Shown: positions 52,399 to 60,327 of the stretch, one piece after another | Layout: each line of letters starts with the position of its first letter | Numbering within the stretch: the stretch's first letter is position 1 | DNA from: Paenarthrobacter nitroguajacolicus | Lineage (GTDB): Bacteria > Actinomycetota > Actinomycetes > Actinomycetales > Micrococcaceae | NCBI RefSeq assembly: GCF_007786235.1 | Contig: NZ_VNFK01000018.1 | Coordinates: 41,346 to 105,345 of the forward strand | Length of the DNA stretch: 64,000 bases | Reading direction: 5' to 3' | Notes under the pieces: model-generated | What the model was told of the DNA's origin: nothing | Seen by the model: only the letters and a program-made list of their open reading frames with translations | The model's database searches: none | Made by a program: the position numbers and the translations under genes

Positions 52399-52806
52399 CT
52401 AGTCCGTTACGGCCGCCACGGCCTCGATCTCCACTAACTGGTGGTCGTAGCCGAGGACTGTGACGCCCATGAGGGTGCTGGGCACATCGTGATCCGCGAA
52501 CGCCTCCCGGACAACCTCCCAGGCAGTGACCAGATCGGCCTGGTCCGATGACGCCACCAACACACGCGTGGAAATGACGTCCCCCAAATCCGCTCCTGCG
52601 GCATCCAAAGCCAATCGCATGTTGCTGATGGCTTTTTCGGCCTGCGCCTTGTAATCGCCGATACCCGCTGTGGTTCCGTCCTCGTTCAAGGGGCAGGAAC
52701 CGGCCAGAAAGATCAGCCGGGCATCGCTGGGGGCTGTGGCCGCGTACGCATACTGCGCGACGGAACTGAGTTCATGGGAGCGGATGAGGGTGACTGCACT
52801 CGGCAT
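52399..52806 (-). CDS. RidA family (YjgF/UK114) enamine/imine deaminase-like protein
   Basis: ATG 52806 with AAGGA upstream gives 135 residues; the longer frame runs into the GAF-ANTAR control region. The protein has AQYAYAATAPSDARLIFLAG, GDYKAQAEKAISNMRLALDA and VISTRVLVASSDQADLVTAW, the RidA pattern. It carries STLMGVTVLGYDHQLVEIEA at the end, where the catalytic Arg of housekeeping RidA (usually in an SR..V.V segment) is replaced by TLMGVTVL. It may belong to a RidA subgroup with a different substrate. The neighbouring dehydratase-like gene would generate enamines. Confidence 0.9.
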   Translation of the reverse strand: MPSAVTLIRSHELSSVAQYAYAATAPSDARLIFLAGSCPLNEDGTTAGIGDYKAQAEKAISNMRLALDAAGADLGDVISTRVLVASSDQADLVTAWEVVREAFADHDVPSTLMGVTVLGYDHQLVEIEAVAAVTD

Positions 52807-52860
52807 GGGAGTCCTTCGTCTATGGTCCGTCTGTATCTTGTCGCAGGGCACCAGCGTAGT

Positions 52861-52884
52861 GTTTGAAGTAGGAGATTTCGGGTG
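52861..52884 (+). promoter_or_regulatory. Putative stress-sigma promoter of the GAF-ANTAR cluster
   Basis: GTTT (52861-52864), 15 bp, then GGGTG (52880-52884), the same arrangement as at 28757-28780. It lies about 100 bp before the first GAF-ANTAR gene, in the 180-bp region divergent from ridA. Confidence 0.45.
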
Positions 52885-52986
52885 TCGTCTATGTCCGGGG
52901 TTGAATATCCGGGCTTTGCGCGACCGCGAGCGCATAGCCGCCAGCCGGGGATGTGTGGACTCCGGCGTTGCTGGAATTGAGGCCGC

Positions 52987-53712
52987 ATGGCCCAGAACAA
53001 CGCAGTACCCACAGCCGAAGAGTTGCAGGACCTGCTCCTGGAAAGCCCTGGTTTCTCCGAATTCCTCCTTGGACTCACCACTATTTCTGCGTCCCTCCTG
53101 GGTGGCGACACACCCATGCTGTGCGCCATCACCGTTGAACGTGACGACGGTCCCGCCACGGTTGCCAGCAGCACAGTTTCCGCGCGCGTTTTGGACGAGA
53201 AGCAATACGAATTCGACGACGGCCCTTGCCTCACAGCGTTACGGACAGGTCAGCTCGTCCAGATTCCGGATCTGCACTCCGATGATCGATGGGCGGGCTA
53301 CGCCGAGGCGATATCCGGGGCGCATGTCCGCAGTATGCTCGCCGTTCCCATCGGCACGGACAACGGGTCCCGCGCGGCCCTGAACTGCTATTCCACCGCA
53401 GCGGAGGCCTTCGATCCAGACACGTTGGAAGCTGTGCAGAGGCACGCCGACTCCCTGTCCAGGATCCTGCGGCTGGCCCTTCGGATGCATTCGGCAGACC
53501 CTTACCCTGCGGAGCTGCGGTCTGTGCTGGATTCACGAGCTGTGGTGGATGCGGCAATTTCCCTCATCATGATGCAAAACCGCTCCAGCAGGGAGTCCGC
53601 CATGAAACTCCTGCATCTGGCCGCGAGGAACAGCGATCAAGGGCTCCACGAAATCGCCAAGGACATGCTGACCCGGACAGGGGATGCTGAGCCGGAAAGC
53701 GGGAACTCATGA
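52987..53712 (+). CDS. GAF and ANTAR domain protein 1
   Basis: 241 residues. Residues 15-165 form a GAF sensor domain with DDGPCLTALRTGQLVQIPDL and MLAVPIGTDNGSRAALNCYS. Residues about 178-235 form an ANTAR RNA-binding domain (VLDSRAVVDAAISLIMMQNR, then SSRESAMKLLHLAARNSDQG). ANTAR proteins bind paired stem-loops in mRNA leaders and prevent termination. No kinase is nearby, so the GAF domain itself probably senses the signal. It overlaps the following small gene by ATGA. Confidence 0.92.
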   Translation: MAQNNAVPTAEELQDLLLESPGFSEFLLGLTTISASLLGGDTPMLCAITVERDDGPATVASSTVSARVLDEKQYEFDDGPCLTALRTGQLVQIPDLHSDDRWAGYAEAISGAHVRSMLAVPIGTDNGSRAALNCYSTAAEAFDPDTLEAVQRHADSLSRILRLALRMHSADPYPAELRSVLDSRAVVDAAISLIMMQNRSSRESAMKLLHLAARNSDQGLHEIAKDMLTRTGDAEPESGNS

Positions 53713-53984
53713 CTGGCGCTCCCCTCGATCCGGCGGATCCGGAGCCGGAACAACCACACAAGTTTGCGGCCGACCGATTCAAGAACGCAGGCCTGAGCCT
53801 CAGTGGCTTGTGGGCCTACTATTACGGCATCGGAGGAACGGCTGACGAATTTGACCTCGACGGGTATCTCAATGGGCTGACAACGCTCGATCAGACCCAA
53901 ATGGCACTCGTGGACACCGCACTCGAAGAGCTGCACGACGAGGGTCGCGGAGGTCCGGCCAGCGGCAGAAGGGGCAGTACATGA
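53709..53984 (+). CDS. Small conserved partner of GAF-ANTAR protein, copy 1 (unknown function)
   Basis: The 91-residue acidic protein has a core from about residue 27 to 72: LSLSGLWAYYYGIGGTADEF then DLDGYLNGLTTLD. It is clearly homologous to the 95-residue protein at 55633 (LWLYYFSIGGSVGEYEVEAY), sharing the LWxYYxxIGG core, an acidic-plus-Y-L-G helix and helical spacing. It is coupled by ATGA overlaps both to the preceding and the following GAF-ANTAR genes, so the three are made together. The mostly helical fold and fixed pairing suggest it binds the ANTAR protein or its RNA complex. No known domain was recognised. Confidence 0.85.
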   Translation: MTGAPLDPADPEPEQPHKFAADRFKNAGLSLSGLWAYYYGIGGTADEFDLDGYLNGLTTLDQTQMALVDTALEELHDEGRGGPASGRRGST

Positions 53985-54775
53985 CGGACACCCAGCCATC
54001 GCAGCACATCGGAAGCCCTCCCAACGGGCTGCGTCAGTATTACGAGGGAGTGGACCTGACGGACTTCGTAGTGCACCTCCAGGATCTCCTCGTGGAGAAT
54101 GCGGACATCCGCGAGTTCCTCCAGGACCTCGCGGACATGACTGCCATGAAGTTGACCACCGAGGGAAACACCATTGCCTGCGGTGTCACGGTGATCCGGC
54201 AGAAGCAGCCAGTAGCAGTTGCGGACAGCGATGCCTTCGCCAGGACCTTGGACAAAGTGCAAAACAGCTTCGGCGACGGCCCTTGCCTGACGGCCCTCCG
54301 CACCAGCCTCGTCGTACACGTCCCGGACGTGGTTAACGAGCGACGCTGGCCGCGGTATATGCAGGCGGCCGCGGCCACAAGAGTAGGCTCCATCCTTGCC
54401 CTCCCCATGAGGTTGGGAGGCACGGGAGACGCCGTGGTGAACCTCTACTCCACGCGACCCAACGGATTTTTCCAAGAGAACATCGCTGTGGCCGAACGCC
54501 TCACAGCCACCGGCTCCAAAGCGCTGCATCTGGCCCTGAAAATAGCCCAGTTGCAGGACGCGCGCCAGCACCTCACCGCCGCCCTGGAGTCCCGCGCAAC
54601 GATCAATACCGCCGTCGGAATCATCATGGCGCAGAACCGCTGCAGCCAGGATACGGCTTTTCAAGTCCTCGTCAAAGCTTCCAATCACCGTAACGTCAAA
54701 TTGCGGGCCGTGGCCGCAGCTGTCATCGCCGGAGTCTCCGGCGACCAAGAGTTTCGAACAGCTTTCGAGGACTGA
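53981..54775 (+). CDS. GAF and ANTAR domain protein 2
   Basis: 264 residues. The GAF domain (about 30-195) has GDGPCLTALRTSLVVHVPDV and ILALPMRLGGTGDAVVNLYS. The ANTAR domain (about 200-258) has ALESRATINTAVGIIMAQNR and CSQDTAFQVLVKASNHRNVK. A distinct start, YEGVDLTDFVVHLQDLLVEN, precedes GAF. It follows the small partner gene with a four-base overlap. The three ANTAR proteins are paralogous but well diverged, so they may recognise different signals. Confidence 0.92.
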   Translation: MTDTQPSQHIGSPPNGLRQYYEGVDLTDFVVHLQDLLVENADIREFLQDLADMTAMKLTTEGNTIACGVTVIRQKQPVAVADSDAFARTLDKVQNSFGDGPCLTALRTSLVVHVPDVVNERRWPRYMQAAAATRVGSILALPMRLGGTGDAVVNLYSTRPNGFFQENIAVAERLTATGSKALHLALKIAQLQDARQHLTAALESRATINTAVGIIMAQNRCSQDTAFQVLVKASNHRNVKLRAVAAAVIAGVSGDQEFRTAFED

Positions 54776-54899
54776 GAACCTGCCCGTTTACGCGGACATA
54801 CTCCACGAAAAACCACTAGGCTGAGACAGTAGGGCGGACGCCAAGCATCCGCTTGTATTCCTATGTCGGCCAGCCGACACCAACGGCCGGAGAGAACCC

Positions 54900-55622
54900 A
54901 TGACGAAGAAGCAACTTCCTCTGGATGAACTCTCCACCGCCATCGGCAGGATTCTGGGCCTCCTCCTGACCGAGGAAAAGGTAGACCACGCAGTCCAAAG
55001 CCTTTCGCAGGCCATCAGGGAGTCCGTTCCCGGGACCATCGGCGCGGGGGTATCCATCCTTGACTCCCAGGGCCGACGAACCAGCCGGGGCTTCACGGAC
55101 ACGGTGGTGGAGCAGGCTGATTTCCTCCAGTACCAATTGGGCGAGGGGCCGTGCCTTACCGCGTGGGCTTCAGAAGAGACGGTATTGGTCCATGATCTCA
55201 GCGCCGACTTCCGGTGGCCGGAGTGGACCGCAGCCGTCAGCGACCTCCCCATCACGTCGGTGATCAGCACGCCCCTGATGGCAGGCGGACAAAGCATCGG
55301 CGCCATCAAGGTCTACTCACCGGAATCGTCAGCCTACGATGCCGCCACCGCAAACCTGTTGGAGCTTTTCGCAACGCCCGCAGCCACCCTTCTCTCCCAC
55401 ATCCAAAGCGTCGAGACTCCCAAGCGCATCAGCGAGGGTCTCCAATCAGCCCTGCATAGCCGGGACTTGGTCAACCGGGCATGCGGCATTCTCATGGAAC
55501 GCCACCAGATCCCCCATGAAGTTGCCCTCCAGCGCCTGCTGAAGCACACCCGCGACCACCGCAGTTCACTGCAAGCAGTCAGCGCCGAGATAGTAGCCGG
55601 GATCCCGGCAGACCAGAACTAA
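54900..55622 (+). CDS. GAF and ANTAR domain protein 3
   Basis: 240 residues: GAF domain about 10-165 (GEGPCLTAWASEETVLVHDL; TSVISTPLMAGGQSIGAIKV) and ANTAR about 180-238 (ALHSRDLVNRACGILMERHQ; IPHEVALQRLLKHTRDHRSS). It has its own 124-bp upstream region with CTAGGCTGAGAC, similar to the -10 region at 58031, and small hairpins. A small partner gene follows after 10 bp. Confidence 0.92.
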   Translation: MTKKQLPLDELSTAIGRILGLLLTEEKVDHAVQSLSQAIRESVPGTIGAGVSILDSQGRRTSRGFTDTVVEQADFLQYQLGEGPCLTAWASEETVLVHDLSADFRWPEWTAAVSDLPITSVISTPLMAGGQSIGAIKVYSPESSAYDAATANLLELFATPAATLLSHIQSVETPKRISEGLQSALHSRDLVNRACGILMERHQIPHEVALQRLLKHTRDHRSSLQAVSAEIVAGIPADQN

Positions 55623-55632
55623 GGCTCAGGAC

Positions 55633-55920
55633 ATGGGCTTCGACACCAACGAACCCGAACAACGGCGCAAACTCCGGGCCGCGATCGATGCCGGCGACAT
55701 CAACATCGGCAACCTCTGGTTGTACTACTTCAGCATTGGTGGATCAGTAGGCGAATACGAGGTTGAGGCCTATCTGCAGGGCATGATCTCCATCCCGGAA
55801 CTCGAACGGGACCTGCTCGCAATGGCAGCCAACGACCTCCTGAACAACCATGGCGGACCCCGGGCACCCTACTCGGACGAACTCCCCGAGGATGGTTCAC
55901 CGACCTCCGAGGACCCCTGA
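55633..55920 (+). CDS. Small conserved partner of GAF-ANTAR protein, copy 2 (unknown function)
   Basis: The 95-residue protein has INIGNLWLYYFSIGGSVGEY followed by EVEAYLQGMISIPELERDLL, homologous to residues 27-72 of the protein at 53709. The C-terminal tail (HGGPRAPYSDELPEDGSPTS) is acidic and probably disordered. Both copies directly follow a GAF-ANTAR gene in the same transcript, which makes an ANTAR-partner role plausible. No known domain was recognised. Confidence 0.85.
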   Translation: MGFDTNEPEQRRKLRAAIDAGDINIGNLWLYYFSIGGSVGEYEVEAYLQGMISIPELERDLLAMAANDLLNNHGGPRAPYSDELPEDGSPTSEDP

Positions 55921-56019
55921 ACCTCACCCGTCACACATCGCTCATACCCTTGCAACGCCCCCGCAACAAACATGCGCAATGCTGGGGTCAACGGACGGCG
56001 ACAGCTGAGGGGAGCACAC

Positions 56020-56394
56020 ATGAGCATCGCAAACAGGGACTTGTTCCAGGCCCTGAAGACACAGGCAAGCTTGGCACAGGCATTTGGCACCATGCCGGGG
56101 AGCGCTGAGGAATCCCACGCGCTGAGCCCTGGAGACTACATCGAGGCTTGGCACAACGGCCGCCTCTACCACCGGGGCACGGTGGTCAAGACCGTCGCGG
56201 GGACCGACCTTTTCTGGCTTCAGGACCACACTGGGAGCCGACGACTTCTGGACATGGAGTCGATGGACATTGTGACTGTTGACCAACCCGCTCCGGCACC
56301 TGCAGCTCAGGCACCGGAGCTTACCCCGACGGCCACGGTCACACCGATCTCGCCGTATCCGATCTTCCGGGACGGTTCGCAGCAAATCGCCTAG
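56020..56394 (+). CDS. Hypothetical protein with small beta-barrel segment
   Basis: ATG 56020 follows GGGGAGCACAC and gives 124 residues. Residues 35-85 read like a small SH3-like or Tudor-like barrel (LSPGDYIEAWHNGRLYHRGT, then VVKTVAGTDLFWLQDHTGSR, then RLLDMESMDIVTV). It is followed by a Pro/Ala/Thr-rich tail. No family was recognised. It is transcribed in the same direction as the GAF-ANTAR genes after a 99-bp gap and its stop overlaps the convergent arabinofuranosidase stop. Confidence 0.75.
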   Translation: MSIANRDLFQALKTQASLAQAFGTMPGSAEESHALSPGDYIEAWHNGRLYHRGTVVKTVAGTDLFWLQDHTGSRRLLDMESMDIVTVDQPAPAPAAQAPELTPTATVTPISPYPIFRDGSQQIA

Positions 56395-57917
56395 GAGTCC
56401 AGCGCAAGCCTGATCATGCTCCAGCTCACGGCCGGAAGCGCCGCGGTGAGCCGACCGCCGTCGAGCTTTGCACTGACGTTTTCGGACGGAAGGACCGACG
56501 TCGAATCGTCGGCTGTCGCCTGCCAGTACGGGTCCTTGTTCGAGTAGGTGACCGCCTCAATGACTTTGCTTGCATTGAGGCTTCCGACGGCGGCATCCAG
56601 CGTCAGTGCGTCCGTCGCCGAACGGTTCACGGCGAAGACGACGGCTTCCCTTGCCATGGCGTCATAGGTCGCCACTGCCGAGAGAGACGTGAAGCCCGAA
56701 GTCTTTTCGCTGGCCAGCTGCGGGGACTCGACGGCGAGATTGAGCACCGTGCCTGCGGCGTGCTGCGAGGTGAGCGCGAAGGGGTGGAACGTGGTCTGCT
56801 TCCACGCACGTCCGCCAGGCTCGGTCATGATGGGTGCGATCACGTTGACCAGCTGCGCGAGGCTCGCTGAATGGACGCGGTCCGTGTTGCGCAGCAAAGT
56901 GATGAGCAGGTCGCCCACCACCACAGCGTCAGCAACCGTGTAGCGGTCCTCCAGCAGCACAGGCGCCACCGGCCAGTCGTCACCCGTGGGTGCTTTGGAC
57001 TCGTCGCGGGACATGTGCCACACGTTCCACTCATCAAAGGAAATGTTGACCTGCTTTTCGGATTTCGTTGCCGACTTCACATGGTCGATGTGCGACACCA
57101 GATCCTTGATGAACGCCTCCATCCGATACCCGGCGGACAGGTGTTCCTGCAGGTCGCCGAAGTCCTCGAAGTACTGGTGCGCCGAGATCAGGTCCACTAG
57201 TTCGTAGGTCTCGTTGAGGACCACGCGTTCCCATTCGCCAAACGTGGGCATGGTGGGCGCCGAACTACCGCACGCCACGAGCTCCAGGTCCGGATTGACC
57301 ATGCGCATGGCCCTTGCCGTTTCGGCGGCAAGCCGTGCATACTCCCCGGCCTTCTTGTGGCCAATCTGCCAGAAGCCGTCCATCTCGTTGCCGAGGCACC
57401 ACATCGTGATGTTGTGAGGCTCGACGGCGCCATTCGCCTTGCGCTGTTCGGACAAGGCCGTTCCACCCTTGATGTTGGAGTACTCCAGCAGGTCCAGCGC
57501 TTCCTGCGTGCCCCTGGTGCCCAGGTTCACCGCCATCATGGGTTCGACGCCGGCCTTCTGTGACCACTTGGCGAACTCGTCCACGCCTACCAGGTTGGGG
57601 TCCGTTGAATGCCAAGCAAGGTCCAGTCTTGTTGGGCGGTCTTCCTTTGGTCCCACTCCGTCTTCCCAGCGGTAACCCGAGACGAAGTTGCCGCCCGGGT
57701 ACCGGACTGTCGAGACACCGAGCTCTTTGGTGAGCTCCAGAACGTCGGTGCGGAAGCCGTCGTCGTCCGCCTTGGGGTGTTCCGGTTCGAAGATACCCGT
57801 GTAGACGCAGCGGCCCAGGTGCTCGACGAACGCCCCGAAGGTCTTCCGTCTGACAGGGCCCACGACGAACGCGGGGTCGATGGTGATTTTGGCCGTGGGT
57901 TTTTCTGGAGTTCCCAA
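56391..57917 (-). CDS. Alpha-L-arabinofuranosidase, GH51
   Basis: 508 residues without a signal peptide, the normal length for intracellular GH51. The acid/base Glu is at about 178 in CLGNEMDGFW, and the nucleophile Glu at about 296 in ISFDEWNVWH. VRYPGGNFVSGYRWEDGVGP and VEHLGRCVYTGIFEP near the N-terminus are also diagnostic. It removes terminal arabinofuranose from arabinoxylan, arabinan or pectin side-chain oligosaccharides, complementing the GH43 and pectinase cluster. The operator palindrome at 57948-57969 lies 31 bp upstream of its start. Confidence 0.95.
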   Translation of the reverse strand: MGTPEKPTAKITIDPAFVVGPVRRKTFGAFVEHLGRCVYTGIFEPEHPKADDDGFRTDVLELTKELGVSTVRYPGGNFVSGYRWEDGVGPKEDRPTRLDLAWHSTDPNLVGVDEFAKWSQKAGVEPMMAVNLGTRGTQEALDLLEYSNIKGGTALSEQRKANGAVEPHNITMWCLGNEMDGFWQIGHKKAGEYARLAAETARAMRMVNPDLELVACGSSAPTMPTFGEWERVVLNETYELVDLISAHQYFEDFGDLQEHLSAGYRMEAFIKDLVSHIDHVKSATKSEKQVNISFDEWNVWHMSRDESKAPTGDDWPVAPVLLEDRYTVADAVVVGDLLITLLRNTDRVHSASLAQLVNVIAPIMTEPGGRAWKQTTFHPFALTSQHAAGTVLNLAVESPQLASEKTSGFTSLSAVATYDAMAREAVVFAVNRSATDALTLDAAVGSLNASKVIEAVTYSNKDPYWQATADDSTSVLPSENVSAKLDGGRLTAALPAVSWSMIRLALDS

Positions 57918-57947
57918 AGGGTGGGTCCTTGTCTGCTCGTTTTGCTG

Positions 57948-57969
57948 GTTTCTATAACGTTGTAGAAAC
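57948..57969. promoter_or_regulatory. LacI-type operator upstream of the arabinofuranosidase
   Basis: A 22-bp palindrome with 20 symmetric positions: GTTTCTA and TAGAAAC arms around a central AACGTT. The CG centre is typical of LacI-family sites. It differs from the AGAAAGTTTCT sites near 21.3 kb, so a different regulator, not in the window, may act here. Confidence 0.7.
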
Positions 57970-58042
57970 TATGCTGACGGGGTGTTGATGCGGGAGTCAA
58001 GAGATTTCTTGCTGTGGCCGCTCGGCCCCTAGGCTGAGACCC

Positions 58043-58663
58043 ATGTCTTCCGCTGTGGTGAGAGCCGCCTATTCTGCGCGTTCCGCCGAGTACACCTCGT
58101 TGTTCGGGTCCCTCAGCAGCACCCATCCTGCCGACAGGGAGCTCGTGTTGTCATGGGCCCAGGGATTGTCCGGGAAAGTCATCGATGCCGGCTGCGGGCC
58201 TGGGCAATGGACAGCCTTCCTGCACTCCGCCGGGGTGGACGTCCAAGGCGTGGACTTGGTACCGGACTTCATTGAGACGGCCAAGCAAGCCTGCCCGGAT
58301 GCCCAGTTCTCTGTCGGGTCACTTGAACGGCTGCCCACCCCGGATCACTCATTGGCGGGAATCCTCGCTTGGTACTCCCTGATCCACATCTCCCCTGCTG
58401 AAATCAGCCGGGTTCTGAACGAGTTTGCCCGGTGCCTCAAACCAGGCGGTGGCCTCCTGATCGGCTTCTTCGAGGGCCCGGCGGGTGAACCGTTCCGGCA
58501 CGCAGTGACTCGCGCCTATTTCTGGTCTGCGGAGGAGATGTCGGGACTGTTACAGGAAGCCGGTTTCAGCATTGTCGGCACCCACTCCCGCGTCGACCCC
58601 GGAGTCCGTCCCCATGCGGCTATCGTCGCGAAGCGGGGGCTTACGCCCGGTCGCGTTGGCTGA
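58043..58663 (+). CDS. Class I SAM-dependent methyltransferase
   Basis: The 206-residue protein has motif I VIDAGCGPGQWTAFLHSAGV, the acidic residue in VQGVDLVPDF, and motif post-I/II around FSVGSLERLPTPDHSLAGIL, followed by LKPGGGLLIGFFEGP (motif III). It is a compact Methyltransf_11-like enzyme of unknown substrate. TAGGCT lies just before the start. It is divergent from the arabinofuranosidase and converges on the lipoprotein array. Confidence 0.9.
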   Translation: MSSAVVRAAYSARSAEYTSLFGSLSSTHPADRELVLSWAQGLSGKVIDAGCGPGQWTAFLHSAGVDVQGVDLVPDFIETAKQACPDAQFSVGSLERLPTPDHSLAGILAWYSLIHISPAEISRVLNEFARCLKPGGGLLIGFFEGPAGEPFRHAVTRAYFWSAEEMSGLLQEAGFSIVGTHSRVDPGVRPHAAIVAKRGLTPGRVG

Positions 58664-58730
58664 ACGCGCCTACGCGCATTGATTGCTGTGCACCAGCCCA
58701 GAGTCAACAAGGGGCCGGGGCTCTTCAGCC

Positions 58731-59168
58731 CTACTTCGTGATTGGCGAGGGACTGGCGCTTGCTTCCTGCCTGTCCAATTCCTCATAGATTTCATGCTGA
58801 TCCCCGACGACACAGGCACTGTTCACCTCCAGACCGGAGCCTTTGAGGTTTGCGAAGTAGGACAAAAGGTGCCCCCGTTCTCGTTGCCCGTCGGATGTTC
58901 TGCAATCCATGCTTCGGGTGCCTTTATCGACCCATTTCTGGGGTCCGATAGCTTTCTGGGTTTCGGTTTTGAACGCTTGGAGATCCTTGAGGGCTTGTTG
59001 TAGTTCTTCTACCTGGGCTTTGACGGCTGCGGGGTCGCTGGGATTGCTTGAGCCGGCCATGGGGTTCTCCGTGGCAGCGGGCGTGCAAGCGGTCAAGAAA
59101 GCTGCCCCCCAGAACAAAGCGATAGTCACGCGCAGGGTTTTCAGTCTCATCCGGAGTTCATGGGGCAT
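58731..59168 (-). CDS. Lipoprotein paralogue 1, internally deleted
   Basis: ATG 59168 gives 145 residues: a signal with RMRLKTLRVTIALFWGAAFL and lipobox LTAC. The mature N-terminus TENPMAGSSNPSDPAAVKAQ and helix VEELQQALKDLQAFKTETQK are nearly the same as in the lipoproteins at 59254 and 61966. After SMDCRTSDGQRE it jumps to GHLLSYFANLKGSGLEVNSA, lacking about 60 residues present in both relatives (the NYSxxSQT to YADENG part). The frame is kept, so a shortened protein could be made. Lipid anchoring on the outer face of the membrane is expected. Confidence 0.75.
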   Translation of the reverse strand: MPHELRMRLKTLRVTIALFWGAAFLTACTPAATENPMAGSSNPSDPAAVKAQVEELQQALKDLQAFKTETQKAIGPQKWVDKGTRSMDCRTSDGQRERGHLLSYFANLKGSGLEVNSACVVGDQHEIYEELDRQEASASPSPITK

Positions 59169-59253
59169 GCGGTTCACTCTTTTCTGAAACCGTTCCACAG
59201 GCCCCAAGCCAGCACGAGGCGACATAGGCAGTTCCTTTGGCGCACCGAACTGC

Positions 59254-60264
59254 TTACTTCGCAGACGGAGAGGAGCTGGGGCTAGAAGGGGTCCCGTAAA
59301 TTTCGGGATACAGCTCTTTGTAGATGGCGTTTTGGTCTCCTGCGACGCACGCGCTGTTCATCTCGAGGCTGAAGCCTTTAGTGGTAGCGGTGAAGGATAC
59401 GAGATGTCCGCCGTTCTCATTGGCATAGAGGCGGATGTTTCCTGGGTCCCGGGGGTTGGTTTCGACACGGGTGGTGAAGCCTTTGGATTCCCAAAACGCC
59501 TTGACAACGTTGACCGACGATTCCAAGTCGAGGGTTTCAAGGGTCTGACTCATGACGCTGTAGTTCACACCCTCTTCGCCCTTAGGGGTGCTGCAGTCCA
59601 TGTTTCGGAGGCTTTTATCCGTCCACTGCTGGGGCCCGATGGCTTGTTGGGTTTCGGTTTTGAAGGCGTGGAGGTCCGCGAGGGCTTGTTTGAGTTCTTC
59701 GACCTGGGCTTTGACGGTTGCTGGGTCGCTGGGATTGGCTGAGCCGGTCATAGGGTTCTCCGTGGTGGGTGTGCAGGCGCTCAGTGCAACGGCCGCGCAG
59801 ACTAACGCGGCGAGTATGCGGCTGGTCTTTAGACGGAAGGCGCGGGATTGGGACACAAATTCGCGCAGCTTGCCAGGATCAGCTGAGCTGGTTGCGCCTC
59901 CCACTCCGCCGGCGAATCGAACCCGGTCGCTCGCGGCAAACACCGCAGAAATCGTGGGTGCAGCGACCGGCCATTCCATGGGCATCGGATCGATCGCCAC
60001 GCTCTGGAAAGTCTGAAAGTGTTGTTCACGGACATCGGCGCGTTGCTGCCAGGCAAGCCGGCCCCGGTCATCGGCCCGGACAGCCAAAGCGTGGTTGAAC
60101 AAGGTCGCATAGCCGCCCTTAAAGTCCTCCATCGCATAACCCGTGGCGACACCCAGGAAGCTACCTTCGGAGCGCAGGGTCTGATCCGCGGAATCAGCAG
60201 CGCTAATCAAAGCGTCGGCGGCGCCATCGTCGAACGCAATCTCCACCGCCGTATCAAAGATCCG
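59254..60264 (-). CDS. Lipoprotein paralogue 2 fused to an extra N-terminal domain
   Basis: GTG 60264 is preceded by GAGGGG; the frame is open 15 codons more to an ATG at 60309. Residues 1-150 (about IFDTAVEIAFDDGAADALIS; EDFKGGYATLFNHALAVRAD; RLAWQQRADVREQHFQTFQS) look like a helical WXG100-like or small secreted-partner protein of actinobacterial hydrolase loci; this is tentative. Then a normal lipoprotein signal appears internally (TSRILAALVCAAVALSAC), followed by the paralogous mature part (TENPMTGSANPSDPATVKAQ to the end). The frame is uninterrupted. An internal GTG (59856) has no ribosome site. The chimera may come from deletion between two adjacent genes. Confidence 0.7.
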   Translation of the reverse strand, partial: RIFDTAVEIAFDDGAADALISAADSADQTLRSEGSFLGVATGYAMEDFKGGYATLFNHALAVRADDRGRLAWQQRADVREQHFQTFQSVAIDPMPMEWPVAAPTISAVFAASDRVRFAGGVGGATSSADPGKLREFVSQSRAFRLKTSRILAALVCAAVALSACTPTTENPMTGSANPSDPATVKAQVEELKQALADLHAFKTETQQAIGPQQWTDKSLRNMDCSTPKGEEGVNYSVMSQTLETLDLESSVNVVKAFWESKGFTTRVETNPRDPGNIRLYANENGGHLVSFTATTKGFSLEMNSACVAGDQNAIYKELYPEIYGTPSSPSSSPSAK

Positions 60265-60327
60265 CACGCCGAGCCCCCTCACTTGGATAATTAATCCATC
60301 GAATAGCATAACTGAAGGAGCCAGAGT

